Source: Mycobacterium sp. 852002-51057_SCH5723018 (GTDB lineage Bacteria; Actinomycetota; Actinomycetes; Mycobacteriales; Mycobacteriaceae). Taken from it: a stretch of DNA of 64,000 nucleotides. The DNA lies in assembly GCF_001667035.1 (NCBI RefSeq), contig NZ_LZIR01000070.1, positions 186,001 to 250,000 on the forward strand, in the 5' to 3' direction. The position numbers were made by a program, and so were the translations under genes. Positions 1 to 12,142 of this stretch are shown here, one piece after another. How positions within the stretch are numbered: the stretch's first letter is position 1; each line of letters opens with the position of its first letter. The notes beneath the pieces were generated by a model that made no database searches, had not been told where the DNA came from, and worked only from the letters and a program-made list of their open reading frames with translations.

Positions 1-310
<310 letters not shown>

Positions 311-313
311 TTA

Positions 314-329
314 GAGCCGTTCACGGCTC
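314..329. promoter_or_regulatory. short hairpin in the gmk-rpoZ gap
   Basis: Perfect inverted repeat GAGCCGT/ACGGCTC separated by two bases, in the 87-bp gap between the gmk stop and the rpoZ start. It has no T-run, so it is not a classical terminator. It could be a processing or attenuation element or chance in GC-rich DNA. Confidence 0.25.
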
Positions 330-376
330 ACATTTCGATGCTTGAATCTGATCTGGCGGCTGGTCCGGCCAGCGAT

Positions 377-1006
377 TCATGCCGGGCCCGGCGCAGTTTC
401 CACCAGCAAGGATACCAATTCGGCGCACGCGGACTCCAATCGACTGTTGACCACGACCTCGTCGAAGTCGTCCTGGGCCGCCATTTCGACGCGGGCGGTG
501 TCCAGGCGGCGCCGCATCGCCTCGGGTGTCTCGGTGCCGCGGCCGACCAGCCTGGCTTGCAGATCCTCCCAGCTGGGAGGCGCCAGAAACACCGTGACGA
601 CCTCGGGCATCGCCTTCTTGATCGCCCGGGCACCGGCCAGGTCGACCTCGATCAGCACGGGTAGCCCGGACGCGGTGGCGGCCCGGACGGGCTCGGCCAG
701 CGTGCCCGATCGGTGCAGCCCGCCATGGATCTCGGCCCACTCCAGCAGGGCACCCCGGTCGATCAGCTGCTGGAAACGGTCGGGTGTGACGAAGTGGTAG
801 TCGACGCCGTCCACCTCGCCCGGACGCGGCGCCCTGGTGGTGGCCGAGACGCTGAACTGCAGGTTGGGAATCCGCTCGCGCAGACACCGGACCACGGTCG
901 ACTTGCCGACCGCGGAAGGACCGGACAGCACGACCACACGGCCGGTGCCCGGTCCCCCGGGGCGGCTGGCCTGATGGCCCGCCTCCTCAGGCCTTCCGGC
1001 CTGCAT
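377..1006 (-). CDS. gmk: guanylate kinase
   Basis: Cytosolic ATP:GMP phosphotransferase making GDP for nucleotide pools. The P-loop GPSAVGKST is at residues 29-37, followed by [14 protein letters not shown] (GMP-binding segment) and EWAEIHGG. The 209-residue length matches mycobacterial Gmk, which has a poorly conserved N-terminal tail of about 20 residues, as here. The start ATG at 1006 lies 11 bp beyond the mihF stop, so gmk and mihF are probably cotranscribed, with rpoZ following. The exact start could be a few codons internal because the tail is variable and no strong ribosome site is visible. Confidence 0.95.
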   Translation of the reverse strand: MQAGRPEEAGHQASRPGGPGTGRVVVLSGPSAVGKSTVVRCLRERIPNLQFSVSATTRAPRPGEVDGVDYHFVTPDRFQQLIDRGALLEWAEIHGGLHRSGTLAEPVRAATASGLPVLIEVDLAGARAIKKAMPEVVTVFLAPPSWEDLQARLVGRGTETPEAMRRRLDTARVEMAAQDDFDEVVVNSRLESACAELVSLLVETAPGPA

Positions 1007-1017
1007 CGTCGGGCGGG

Positions 1018-1332
1018 CTAGGAGCCGAACTTTTCCAGCAGGGCCTTGCGCTGCCGGTCGCCCAGGCCGCGCAGGCGGCGGGTGGGGGCGATCTCCAGCT
1101 CGGTCATGATTTCCTGCGCCTTGACCTTGCCCACCTTCGGCAATGCTTCAAGCAGCGCAGACACCTTCATCTTGCCCAGCACTTCGTCGCTCTCGGCGTC
1201 CTTGAGCACTTGGGAGAGGTTGGTGCCGCCGCGCTTGAGCCGGTCCTTCAGCTCTGCTCGCGCTCGACGTGCGGCAGCCGCCTTCTCCAACGCGGCCGCG
1301 CGCTGCTCGTCGGTCAACTGGGGAAGGGCCAC
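1018..1332 (-). CDS. mihF: mycobacterial integration host factor mIHF
   Basis: Nucleoid-associated DNA-binding protein, the actinobacterial IHF needed for L5 integrase function and nucleoid organisation. The protein starts [18 protein letters not shown] and has the conserved [18 protein letters not shown] and [17 protein letters not shown] segments of the helix-two-turn-helix domain. I chose the GTG at 1332 because GGAGGAATT lies immediately upstream, giving 104 residues. An upstream in-frame ATG at 1353 would add seven residues but would bury that ribosome site. Expected to be essential and highly expressed. Confidence 0.96.
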   Translation of the reverse strand: MALPQLTDEQRAAALEKAAAARRARAELKDRLKRGGTNLSQVLKDAESDEVLGKMKVSALLEALPKVGKVKAQEIMTELEIAPTRRLRGLGDRQRKALLEKFGS

Positions 1333-1777
1333 AATTCCTCCGTATCTGATCAAGCGATCTGAATCGATCTCTTTGTCTCTGCCGGGTACTTCTGCCAGCG
1401 GAGACGACCGTACTCAGCCTTCCTGACGAAATCTAACCCGCCCCCCTGGTTAATGGGCCAAAAGCCCAGCATGGGCGCGACGGGTAGCGCCCATGGACGG
1501 TGTTCGCGGCATCGCTGGGGAAGGTTTCGCGGGGGTGCGGGGTGATGCTCGCTGGTACCCGCGATAGCCTTCCCACCTGCGGTTTTAGGTCGCCGCAAGC
1601 CGTGGCGGCGGTCGCTGCGGACGCCGGCCGGGGGTAGCCACAATCGGTCGTGCCCCGCATCACGGATTTTCCCGCCGCGTGTCGCGCGTGTCGCGTCGGC
1701 GTCAAGCCGCAGGTCGGCGCCCGTGGCCAGCCACGTTTCAGCGAATGCCCAGCGACATATCGGCTACGATCGTGCCC
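1333..1777. other. intergenic region between mihF and the HTH-TOBE gene
   Basis: About 445 bp without a supportable gene. The minus strand should contain the mihF promoter; TAGATT at 1435-1430 is a possible -10 box giving a leader of roughly 90 nt. A TACGAT box for the plus-strand neighbour sits at 1765-1770. Small open frames here have no recognisable similarity. In M. tuberculosis I recall PE15/PPE20 lying between pyrF and mihF; nothing PE/PPE-like is visible here. Confidence 0.5.
1765..1770 (+). promoter_or_regulatory. TANNNT -10 box, leaderless start
   Basis: TACGAT ends 7 nt before the GTG at 1778 and no ribosome binding site intervenes. This is the layout of mycobacterial leaderless transcripts. 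Confidence 0.5.
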
Positions 1778-2200
1778 GTGCCGAACCTGCGCATCCGTCA
1801 GGCGGCTGAGCTGCTGGGCGTCAGCGACGACACCGTCCGCCGTTGGATCAACCAGGGCACGTTGACGGTCAGCCATGACGCGGTCGGCCGCAAGGTCATC
1901 GCCAGCGAGGATCTGGCCGAGTTCTCCCGCAACAACGCACCCGCCCCGCCGCCGGATCCGCTCAGCATCGGCAGCTCGGCCCGGAACCGGTTCGTCGGCC
2001 TGGTCACCAGGGTCGTCAGCGACAAGGTGATGACCCAGGTCGAGATGCAGTGTGGTCCCTTCACGGTGGTTTCGCTGATGAGCACCGCGGCCGCCGAGGA
2101 GCTCGACCTGCAGCCGGGCAGCGTCGCGGTGGCCGTCGTCAAGGCCACCACGGTGATCGTCGAAACCGCAAGGCCCAGTGCGGCAATCGCGTCCGACTAG
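1778..2200 (+). CDS. HTH-TOBE (molybdate-binding type) DNA-binding protein
   Basis: Small predicted one-component regulator. Residues about 1-55 form an excisionase/MerR-like winged helix (RIRQAAELLGVSDDTVRRW), and residues about 68-135 form a single TOBE/Mop domain (RNRFVGLVTRVVSDKVMTQV ... ELDLQPGSVAVAVVKAT). TOBE domains bind molybdate, tungstate or sulfate, so oxyanion-responsive regulation is inferred. About 140 residues from GTG 1778; GTG 1772 or ATG 1745 are alternatives, but the -10 box favours 1778. It is convergent with pyrF (7 bp between stops), and no molybdenum genes are adjacent. The N-terminal HTH is the excisionase type seen in several actinobacterial orphan proteins. Confidence 0.8.
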   Translation: MPNLRIRQAAELLGVSDDTVRRWINQGTLTVSHDAVGRKVIASEDLAEFSRNNAPAPPPDPLSIGSSARNRFVGLVTRVVSDKVMTQVEMQCGPFTVVSLMSTAAAEELDLQPGSVAVAVVKATTVIVETARPSAAIASD

Positions 2201-2206
2201 CGCCCC

Positions 2207-3030
2207 CTAGAGCGCCGACAGGTACGCGACGGCGTCGCGCATCCGTTCGCCCGCCCCTCGCAGGTCGGCCACGTCCGGCCCGGCCTTGAGCACCTCACGC
2301 GCCACCGCGGGCAACAGCTGGCCCGGCACCGCACCGCCCAGGCCGCCCAGCGCCTCAGGCCGGCCTCCCTGCACGCCGACACCGGGCACCAGCACCGGGC
2401 CGCCCAGCTGGCTCACGTCGGGCGCCTGGAAAACGGTGGCGCCCAGCACCACCCCGACGTATCCCGGCTCCGACGGGGTGGCCGACCGGTTGACCACCGC
2501 GGCCTGGTCCACGATCAGCTGGGCCACTGTGCGGCCGTCGAAGGCGGCGCGCTGCACGGTGCCGCCTTCCGGGTTCGAGGTGGCGGCCAGCACGAACACG
2601 CCGCGGTCGTTGGCCGCGGCGGCCTCCAGCAGCGGACGCAACGAGCCGAACCCCAGATACGGCGAGGCCGTCACCGCGTCGGCGGCCAGCGGCGAATCGC
2701 CGGCCCAGGCGGCGGCGTAGGCCGCCATCGTGGACCCGATGTCCCCCCGCTTCGCGTCGGCCAGCACCAGCACCCCGACCGACCGCAGCGCGGCGATGGT
2801 GCGTTCCAGCACCGCGAACCCGGCCGCGCCGTAGGCCTCGAAGAACGCCACCTGGGGTTTGACGACGGCGAACCCGGAGAACGCCTCGACGCAGATGTCG
2901 CAGAACGCGGCCAGCCCGTCCGCGGTGGTGGGCAGGTCCCAGGCCCGCAGTAGCTCGGGGTGGGGGTCGATGCCCAGGCACAGCGGCCCGCGGGCCAGCT
3001 TCGCCGCGGCCAGCCGGGCGCCGAACCCGG

Positions 3031-3034
<4 letters not shown>
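2207..3034 (-). CDS. pyrF: orotidine-5'-phosphate decarboxylase
   Basis: Last step of de novo UMP synthesis: decarboxylates OMP. The catalytic motif DAKRGD is at residues 93-98, with GIDPHPELL near the N-terminus and VPGVGVQGG near the phosphate site. The length of 275 residues fits the larger mycobacterial (type 2) form. Its start overlaps the carB stop by 4 bp, so it is translationally coupled as the last gene of the pyr operon. The 3' end is convergent with the HTH-TOBE gene. Confidence 0.97.
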
Positions 3035-6381
<3,347 letters not shown>

Positions 6382-6399
6382 TAGCGGCCCCCTTTCTCG

Positions 6400-6463
6400 G
6401 CGCGAGCGTGCGTGTCTGTACGCCGACACGCCGTGACTCGCGTACAACTGCGCACGCTCGCGC
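6400..6463. repeat. inverted repeat between carA and carB
   Basis: A perfect 13-bp inverted repeat, GCGCGAGCGTGCG at 6400-6412 and its complement at 6451-6463, surrounds a 38-bp loop that itself contains further partial dyads. It sits between the carA stop and the carB start. I suspect a dispersed mycobacterial intergenic repeat, because similar GCGAGCGTGCG palindromes are familiar from avium-complex genomes; this is recollection only. In RNA it could form a long stable hairpin. Confidence 0.7.
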
Positions 6464-6472
6464 AGATGGTCC

Positions 6473-7600
6473 TCATCGCCCACCCGCCATCAGGTCGACG
6501 AATTGATCGAAGAGATATTCCGCGTCATGCGGACCCGCGGCGGCCTCGGGGTGGTACTGCACCGAAAACGCCTTGCCATCCGCGAGTTTGACGCCTTCGA
6601 CCACCCCGTCGTTGGCACAGGTGTGGCTGACGACCGCCCGGCCGAACGGCGTGTCGAAGGACTGGCCCGCCTCGCCTTCCAGCGCGAAGCCGTGGTTCTG
6701 TGCGGTCACCGCGACCCGGCGGGTGGCGTGGTCGATGACCGGGACGTTGATCCCGCGGTGACCGAAGACCATCTTGTAGGTGGACAGGCCCAGCGCCCGG
6801 CCGAGGATCTGGTTGCCGAAACAGATGCCGAACAAAGGGATTCCGGCGCCTATCACCTCGCGGGTGAGCTCGACGACGTGGTCGGCGGTGGCGGGGTCGC
6901 CGGGTCCGTTGGACAGAAACACGCCGTCGGGCTTGATGTCGGCTATCTGCTCGAACGTCGCCTTCGCCGGCAGCACGTGGCTGCGGATGCCGCGCCGGGC
7001 GAAGTTGCGGGGGGTGTTGGTCTTGATGCCCAGATCCAGCGCGGCCACCGTGAACCGGTGCGTGCCATCGGGTTCCACGACGTAGGTGCCTTCGGTGCTG
7101 ACCTCGCCGGCCAGGTCGGCGCCCAGCATCGACTGCTGGCCGCGCACCCGCTCCACCAGCACATCGATGTTCAAGGCCTGGGCCAGCGCATCACCCGAGA
7201 ACACCCCGGCCTTCATCGAGCCGCGGCTGCGCAGGTGTCGCACCACCGCGCGGGTGTCGATGCCGGCGACCCCGACAATGCCCTGGCGGATCAGCTCGTC
7301 CTCCAGCGTACCGGTGGCGCGCCAGTTGGAGGCACGCGGCGAGGGATCGCGCACCGCGTAACCGGCAACCCAGATCTTGTCGCCACGGCTTTCGGCGTCC
7401 TCGCCGTTCCAGCCGGTGTTGCCGATCTGCGGCGCGGTGGCCACCACGATCTGGCGGTGATAGCTCGGGTCGGTCAGGGTCTCCTGATAGCCCGACATGC
7501 CCGTGGAAAAGACGGCTTCCCCGAGCGTCTGGCCGATCTTGCCGAACGGCGTGCCGGTGAAGACGCGACCGTCTTCCAGCACCAATACGGCTTCGCTCAT
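6473..7600 (-). CDS. carA: carbamoyl phosphate synthase small chain
   Basis: Glutaminase subunit that hydrolyses glutamine and channels ammonia to CarB. The N-terminal CPSase domain ([15 protein letters not shown] ... [14 protein letters not shown]) is followed by a class I glutamine amidotransferase domain with the nucleophile C260 in GICFGNQ and the downstream His-Glu of YHPEAAAGP. The length of 375 residues is standard. It follows the Rv1382-like gene after a 57-bp gap occupied by a MIRU-like sequence that supplies its ribosome site. Confidence 0.97.
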   Translation of the reverse strand: MSEAVLVLEDGRVFTGTPFGKIGQTLGEAVFSTGMSGYQETLTDPSYHRQIVVATAPQIGNTGWNGEDAESRGDKIWVAGYAVRDPSPRASNWRATGTLEDELIRQGIVGVAGIDTRAVVRHLRSRGSMKAGVFSGDALAQALNIDVLVERVRGQQSMLGADLAGEVSTEGTYVVEPDGTHRFTVAALDLGIKTNTPRNFARRGIRSHVLPAKATFEQIADIKPDGVFLSNGPGDPATADHVVELTREVIGAGIPLFGICFGNQILGRALGLSTYKMVFGHRGINVPVIDHATRRVAVTAQNHGFALEGEAGQSFDTPFGRAVVSHTCANDGVVEGVKLADGKAFSVQYHPEAAAGPHDAEYLFDQFVDLMAGGR

Positions 7601-7650
7601 GAGCGCCGGTCCTCCTCATCGCTTCGCTCTGCATCGTCGTCGGCGCGGCT
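7601..7650 (-). repeat. MIRU-like intergenic element upstream of carA
   Basis: On the minus strand the gap between the Rv1382-like stop and carA reads GCCGACGACGATGCAGAG then CGAAGCGATGAGGAGGA, ending a few bases before the carA ATG. This resembles the core of mycobacterial interspersed repetitive units, which lie inside operons and carry a GAGGAGG ribosome site. Only a partial unit appears present; exact ends are uncertain. Confidence 0.6.
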
Positions 7651-7657
7651 CACGAAC

Positions 7658-8179
7658 TCACGCAACCTCTCCCTGCTGGCCTTCCGGCCGGTCTTGCACC
7701 CAGTCGTCGTAATCGCCGCGGCTGTTAGCGCGAAAACCGATGTCGATCTCGACCCCGGACGGCAGCCGCCACCGGATTGCCAGGATCCCGACGCGGGCCA
7801 CGACCTTACCCGCCAGGCCGCGCTCCATCCGGATGGCAACGATCGACTCCTGCGGAATCCAAATCGGTTTGGCCCGAACGCGTTCCAGCAGGATCCCCTC
7901 GGGATAGCGGGTCAGCACCGCCCTGCTGCGGTAGCCCAGATCGCCCGCCGTGATCCGCTCGTTCCAGGCCGGCGCCATCGTGCAGCCGCAATAGACCCCG
8001 CGGGCCGTGACGAGGACGGTGCCCACCTTGTCGGGCATGTCGGGCAGGCCGCCGATCAACTCGGTTTGCCGCCGCGCGCGGCGCTGCCAGCCGCGCATCA
8101 TCAGCTGGATGACCACCGTGATCACTATCACCAGCACGGCCAGGAAGATCAGCGACCCGACCAGTGTGCCTGAGTTCAT
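7658..8179 (-). CDS. conserved membrane protein of the pyr operon (Rv1382-like)
   Basis: Function unknown. One N-terminal transmembrane helix (about residues 6-28, [20 protein letters not shown]) is followed by a cytoplasmic basic segment and a domain of about 140 residues containing [19 protein letters not shown] and a C-terminal [15 protein letters not shown]. Start ATG 8179 with GGAAAGAG upstream; it overlaps the pyrC stop by 4 bp. An orthologue sits between pyrC and carA in M. tuberculosis, so the position is conserved, but no role in pyrimidine synthesis is known to me. About 173 residues. Confidence 0.85.
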   Translation of the reverse strand: MNSGTLVGSLIFLAVLVIVITVVIQLMMRGWQRRARRQTELIGGLPDMPDKVGTVLVTARGVYCGCTMAPAWNERITAGDLGYRSRAVLTRYPEGILLERVRAKPIWIPQESIVAIRMERGLAGKVVARVGILAIRWRLPSGVEIDIGFRANSRGDYDDWVQDRPEGQQGEVA

Positions 8180-9468
8180 GCCGGGCTCTTTCCGTCCCGG
8201 GCGGTGACCTTCCCGCGCAACAGGGTTGCGGTCACGGTGGCGGGCAACGTCATCGACTCGTACGGTGTGTTGGCCGACCGGCTGGCCAGATCGGACCCGG
8301 CGACCGTCCAGGTCGCTTCCGGGTCCACCACGGTCAGGTTGGCCGGCTCCCCCACCTCGAGCGGCCGGCCGTGATCGGGCAGGCCGACGATGCGGGCCGG
8401 GTTTTCGCTCATCACCTTCGCGACATCGCGCCAGGTCAGCAACCCTGGCTGCACCATGGTCTGCACCACCACGGACAGCGCCGTCTGCAAGCCGAGCATG
8501 CCGGGTCGCGCCGAGCAGAACTCGACACATTTTTCGTGCTCGGCGTGCGGGGCGTGATCGGTGGCCACACAGTCGATCACCCCGTCGGCCAGCGCTTGAC
8601 GCAGCGCGAGCGCGTCGGCGGCCTCGCGCAGCGGCGGATTGACCCGGTTCACCCCGTCGTAGCTGGCCAGCCTGCTGTCGTCGAGCAGCAGGTGATGCGG
8701 GGTGACCTCGGCGGTGATCGAAATACCTTGTGTCTTAGCCCATTTCAGGATCTCGACGGTGCCCGCGGTGGAGGCGTGGCAGATGTGCACCCGGGCGCCG
8801 GCATCGCGGGCCAGCAGCGCGTCGCGGGCGACGATGGATTCCTCGGCGGCCCGCGGCCAGCCCGACAGCCCCAGCCGGGCGGCGGTGGGCCCCTCGTGCG
8901 CCACGGCGCCGGCGGTCAGCCTCGGCTCCTCGGCGTGCTGGGCGATCAGCACGCCCAGGCCGGTGGCGTATTCGAGGGCGCGGCGCATCACCAGCGGGTC
9001 GTGCACGCACACGCCGTCGTCGGAGAACATCCGCACCTGCGCGGCACCGGCCGCCATCATGCCCATCTCGGTGAGCTCGGCTCCGGCCAGCCCGACGGTG
9101 ACGGCGCCGACGGGGTGGACGTCGACCAGGCCCACCTGCTGGCCGCGGTGCCAGACGTGGTCGGTGACCACCGGGCTGTCGGCGACCGGTTTGGTGTTGG
9201 CCATCGCGAACACCGCCGTGTACCCGCCCAAAGCCGCTGCCGCCGAGCCCGTTTCGATGTCCTCGGCATATTCGCGGCCCGGCTCGCGCAGATGGGTGTG
9301 CAGGTCGACGAAGCCGGGCAGCAGCACCTGGTCCGTGGCATCGATGACATCGGCGAACTCCGGGATCGCAAGGCCGGGGCCGATTTCGGCGATCTGGCCG
9401 TTATCGACCAGCATGTCGACGCGGTCGCCCTCGCCGTACAGCCGAACCCCGCGAAGCAGCACGCTCAC
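8176..9468 (-). CDS. pyrC: dihydroorotase
   Basis: Cyclises carbamoyl aspartate to dihydroorotate. Amidohydrolase metal ligands are visible: H57 and H59 in [10 protein letters not shown], the HICHAS and VTPHHLLL histidines, and ATDHAPH near the C-terminus. At 430 residues it is a type I enzyme. The GTG at 9468 overlaps the pyrB stop (GTGA), so the two are translationally coupled. The frame stays open well into pyrB upstream, but the family start and the overlap support 9468. Confidence 0.97.
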   Translation of the reverse strand: MSVLLRGVRLYGEGDRVDMLVDNGQIAEIGPGLAIPEFADVIDATDQVLLPGFVDLHTHLREPGREYAEDIETGSAAAALGGYTAVFAMANTKPVADSPVVTDHVWHRGQQVGLVDVHPVGAVTVGLAGAELTEMGMMAAGAAQVRMFSDDGVCVHDPLVMRRALEYATGLGVLIAQHAEEPRLTAGAVAHEGPTAARLGLSGWPRAAEESIVARDALLARDAGARVHICHASTAGTVEILKWAKTQGISITAEVTPHHLLLDDSRLASYDGVNRVNPPLREAADALALRQALADGVIDCVATDHAPHAEHEKCVEFCSARPGMLGLQTALSVVVQTMVQPGLLTWRDVAKVMSENPARIVGLPDHGRPLEVGEPANLTVVDPEATWTVAGSDLASRSANTPYESMTLPATVTATLLRGKVTARDGKSPA

Positions 9469-10430
9469 GCCACGCCCTCCTTGGCCCTCGGCTCCGCAGA
9501 TTCGGTGCCGACCAGCACATGGAACAACACCGCCATCCGCACGTGCACCCCGTTGGAGACCTGTTGCAGCACAGCCGATTGCGATGAGTCGGCGACCGAT
9601 GACGCGATCTCCATGCCCCGCAGCATCGGTCCCGGGTGCAGCACCACGGCATGGCCGGGAAGCATCGCCTGGCGGCGATCGGACAGCCCGTACAGGGACG
9701 AATACTCGCGCACCGACGGGAAGAAGCCGCCGTTCATCCGCTCGGCCTGCACCCGCAGCATCAGCACCGCGTCGGCGGCGGGCAGCTCGGCGTCGAAGTC
9801 GTTGGACACGGTGACCGGCCAGCCGTCGACCCCTACCGGCAGCAGCGTCGGCGGCGCCACCAGCACCACCTCGGCGCCCAGGGTTCCCAGCAGCATCACG
9901 TTGGAGCGGGCGACCCGGCTGTGCAGGATGTCGCCGACGATGACGATGCGCCGGCCCTCGATGCCGCCGAGCCGCTGCCGGATGGTCAGCGCGTCGAGCA
10001 GCGCCTGGGTGGGGTGCTCGTGGGTGCCGTCGCCGGCGTTGATCACCGACGGCCCATCGTCTTTGACGCAGGTCCACTCGGCGAGCAGGTGCGCGGCGCC
10101 GGACGCCGAATGGCGGATGATGAGCGCGTCGGCGCCGGCCGCGCGCAGCGTCAGCGCGGTGTCGCGCAGCGATTCCCCCTTGCCCACCGACGATCCGGTG
10201 GAGCTGACGTTGATCACGTCGGCGCTCATCCACTTGCCGGCCACCTCGAACGACACCCGAGTGCGGGTCGAGTTCTCGTAGAACATCGTGACGATGGTGC
10301 GCCCGCGCAGCGTGGGCAGCTTCTTGATCTCGCGGCCGACCAGCGCCTGCGCGAACCGGTCGGCGTCGTCGAGGATGGCGGTGGCTTCGTCGCGGCTCAG
10401 GTCGCCGGCGGCCAGCAGGTGGCGCGTCAT
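9465..10430 (-). CDS. pyrB: aspartate carbamoyltransferase catalytic subunit
   Basis: Condenses carbamoyl phosphate with aspartate. Carbamoyl phosphate loop STRTR is at residues 54-58, and the SSVGKGES loop supplies the catalytic lysine from the adjacent subunit. Then [12 protein letters not shown] and a C-terminal HPGPMLRG. The length of 321 residues is that of the stand-alone catalytic trimer; no pyrI regulatory subunit is present. It overlaps the pyrR stop by 4 bp. Confidence 0.97.
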   Translation of the reverse strand: MTRHLLAAGDLSRDEATAILDDADRFAQALVGREIKKLPTLRGRTIVTMFYENSTRTRVSFEVAGKWMSADVINVSSTGSSVGKGESLRDTALTLRAAGADALIIRHSASGAAHLLAEWTCVKDDGPSVINAGDGTHEHPTQALLDALTIRQRLGGIEGRRIVIVGDILHSRVARSNVMLLGTLGAEVVLVAPPTLLPVGVDGWPVTVSNDFDAELPAADAVLMLRVQAERMNGGFFPSVREYSSLYGLSDRRQAMLPGHAVVLHPGPMLRGMEIASSVADSSQSAVLQQVSNGVHVRMAVLFHVLVGTESAEPRAKEGVA

Positions 10431-10999
10431 CGGGAGATCACCACGCCGTCGCGGCCGTCGTGTTCGCTCAGCAGCACGTGCACGCTCTCGTTGCGCGAGG
10501 TCGGCACGTTCTTGCCGACGTAGTCGGCGCGCAGCGGCAGCTCGCGGTGGCCGCGATCGACCAGCACCGCCAGTTGCACCACCCGGGGGCGGCCGACGTC
10601 GCGCAGCGCGTCCAGGGCCGAGCGCACCGAACGCCCGGAGTAGAGCACGTCGTCGACGAGGATGACCAGCGCATCGTGGATGCCGCCGGCCGGGATCGAT
10701 GTCGCCTCCAGTGGCCGCGGCGGCTTTTGCATCAGGTCGTCGCGGTAGAGGGTGATATCAAGGGCACCGTGCGCGACGTCTACCCCGCTGTACTCGCCGA
10801 TGTTGGCGGCCAGGCGCTTGGCCAGGATCACGCCGCGGGTCGGGATGCCCAGCAGCACCACCCGTGGCGCGTCGGGCCCGTCCAGCGCGGTCTTTTCGAT
10901 GATCTGATGCGCGATGCGGGAAATGGTGCGGCCCACGTCGGCCGCCGACATCAATTCCCTGGATTCGCCGGCGAAAGCGGCGTCCCCTGCGGCACCCAT
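10427..10999 (-). CDS. pyrR: PyrR bifunctional pyrimidine regulator / uracil phosphoribosyltransferase
   Basis: RNA-binding regulator of the pyr operon that also has uracil phosphoribosyltransferase activity. The PRPP-binding motif is at residues 112-125 ([14 protein letters not shown]). I chose ATG 10999 (MGAAGDAAF) to match the 190-residue family. It heads the operon, and its 5' leader contains a PyrR-binding hairpin. In M. smegmatis PyrR is known to repress translation of the pyr mRNA; the hairpin here overlaps the Shine-Dalgarno region, so the same mechanism is inferred. Confidence 0.95.
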   Translation of the reverse strand: MGAAGDAAFAGESRELMSAADVGRTISRIAHQIIEKTALDGPDAPRVVLLGIPTRGVILAKRLAANIGEYSGVDVAHGALDITLYRDDLMQKPPRPLEATSIPAGGIHDALVILVDDVLYSGRSVRSALDALRDVGRPRVVQLAVLVDRGHRELPLRADYVGKNVPTSRNESVHVLLSEHDGRDGVVISR

Positions 11000-11007
11000 G
11001 CGAAACC

Positions 11008-11051
11008 TTGACCTCCTTCTCCGCCTCTCTGGACGGATCGTTAAAGGATGT
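11008..11051 (-). promoter_or_regulatory. PyrR-binding RNA hairpin in the pyr leader
   Basis: On the minus strand the leader contains TCCAGAGAGGC (11033-11023), the conserved PyrR recognition loop. CCG-U-CC pairs with GGCGG around the AGAGA loop, with the bulged U typical of Bacillus PyrR sites. A lower stem pairs UCCUU with AAGGA of the AAGGAGG ribosome site (11020-11014). PyrR binding would therefore hide the ribosome site of pyrR. No terminator follows, so control should be translational. Confidence 0.85.
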
Positions 11052-11063
11052 CGACTGCACGGC

Positions 11064-11069
11064 AGCGTA
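11064..11069 (-). promoter_or_regulatory. candidate -10 box of the pyr operon
   Basis: TACGCT on the minus strand (11069-11064) fits TANNNT and would start the transcript near 11057, giving a leader of about 58 nt that includes the PyrR hairpin. No convincing -35 element is seen. Confidence 0.35.
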
Positions 11070-11179
11070 GCACTAGCGGCGTTCTCGCTCGCATTGCGGT
11101 CAGCGTGTCGGTCTGTTGCCTCACGTAAACCTGCGCGCTTGTTAATTGGCGGTTTGGCACCCGGTGCAGCTTTGCTGGT

Positions 11180-11464
11180 GGTGAGGGTCAGGAGCTGGGC
11201 GGTCACGGCTTGAACCTGGCGCTGGGTGCGGCGGGATTGATCACGGAGTAGGCCCGGTCAGCGTGCAACTACGCCAAGGAGGCGCCCGGCTGGCGCGTCA
11301 CCGCCACCGTGGACGAAACGGTTGGGCACCGCGCCGAATTCGAGACACCCACCGAGATGCGCTACCAGTCCGGCGCGCCGCCACCGCCAGGACCGTTCGA
11401 CATCCTCGTCAGTGAGGTCGAAGTCCGGGTCGCGATCGCACTCACCGATCTACACGCCGCGTAG
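11180..11464 (+). pseudogene. coding-like remnant, possibly an FAD monooxygenase end
   Basis: One plus-strand frame reads [18 protein letters not shown], then a TAG at 11249, then 70 coding-like codons (starting [14 protein letters not shown]) to a TAG at 11462. The first part resembles the GGQGLNLGLGDA motif near the end of FAD-dependent aromatic monooxygenases. The second part is not recognised. No start or ribosome site is visible. The best reading is debris of a decayed gene between pyrR and the methyltransferase; chance similarity cannot be excluded. Confidence 0.3.
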
Positions 11465-11480
11465 GCCTAAGCTGGCGGAT

Positions 11481-12104
11481 ATGGACTTCGACGCCCTCTA
11501 CCGCGGCGAGAGCCCCGGCGAAGGAATCCCCCCAATGCCCACACCGCCGTGGGATACCAAGGCGCCCAAGGAGAACGTCATCGGGTGGCACACCGGCGGC
11601 TTTGTTCACGGTGACGTCCTCGACATCGGCTGCGGGCTCGGCGACAACGCGATCTACCTGGCCAAGAACGGCTACGACGTGACCGGGCTGGACATCTCGC
11701 CGACCGCGCTGATCACCGCCGAGCGGCGGGCCAAGGACGCGGGCGTCGACGTGAGGTTCGCGGTGACCGATTCGACCAAGCTCGAGGGCTACACCGACGC
11801 GTTCGACACGATCGTCGACAGCGGGATGTTCCACTGCCTCGACGAGGACGGGAAGCGCAGCTACGCCGCCGCGGCGCACCGGGCGACCAAGCCGGGCGCC
11901 ACATTGCTCATCAGCTGCTTCTCCGACGCGAACCCGGTGAACGAGGATTGGCCGCGGCCGGCGGTGTCCGAGCAGACGCTGCGCGACGTCCTCGGCGGGG
12001 CCGGGTGGGATATCGAATCGCTGGAGCCCGCGACGGTGCGCCGCGAAGTGGATGACAACGAGATCGAAATGGCGTTCTGGTACGTCCGGGCTCAGCGGCG
12101 CTAG
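11481..12104 (+). CDS. class I SAM-dependent methyltransferase (Rv1377c-like)
   Basis: Small-molecule methyltransferase of unknown substrate. The SAM-binding motif [10 protein letters not shown] is at residues 48-56, with VTGLDISP as motif post-I and a motif II region [13 protein letters not shown]. About 207 residues from ATG 11481 ([15 protein letters not shown]), matching the M. tuberculosis Rv1377c family in length and N-terminus. An upstream in-frame start at 11322 translates the remnant region and is rejected. It is transcribed away from pyrR. Confidence 0.9.
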   Translation: MDFDALYRGESPGEGIPPMPTPPWDTKAPKENVIGWHTGGFVHGDVLDIGCGLGDNAIYLAKNGYDVTGLDISPTALITAERRAKDAGVDVRFAVTDSTKLEGYTDAFDTIVDSGMFHCLDEDGKRSYAAAAHRATKPGATLLISCFSDANPVNEDWPRPAVSEQTLRDVLGGAGWDIESLEPATVRREVDDNEIEMAFWYVRAQRR

Positions 12105-12142
12105 TCGACTTCGTCGGTGTCGATAGCTACTCAGTGCGAAGC

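Noticed and set aside
314..329. Rho-independent terminator after gmk
   Set aside because: The short hairpin has no T-tract and the genes are expected to be cotranscribed.
1354..1777. PE/PPE genes expected from M. tuberculosis synteny
   Set aside because: No PE or PPE N-terminal motif in any frame of the interval.
6382..6483. N-terminal extension of CarB by 34 residues
   Set aside because: It translates the inverted repeat and is absent from the family; GTG 6381 has a good ribosome site and fits the known N-terminus.
6503..8173. 556-codon plus-strand frame opposite carA
   Set aside because: Antisense shadow with His/Arg/Gly-rich composition in high-GC DNA; carA on the other strand is certain.
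9469..10233. PyrC frame open far upstream, suggesting a PyrB-PyrC-like fusion
   Set aside because: The upstream part is pyrB read in another frame; pyrC starts at 9468 with a GTGA overlap.
11322..11480. 53-residue N-terminal extension of the methyltransferase
   Set aside because: Reads through the decayed-gene region; MDFDALYRG at 11481 is the conserved N-terminus.
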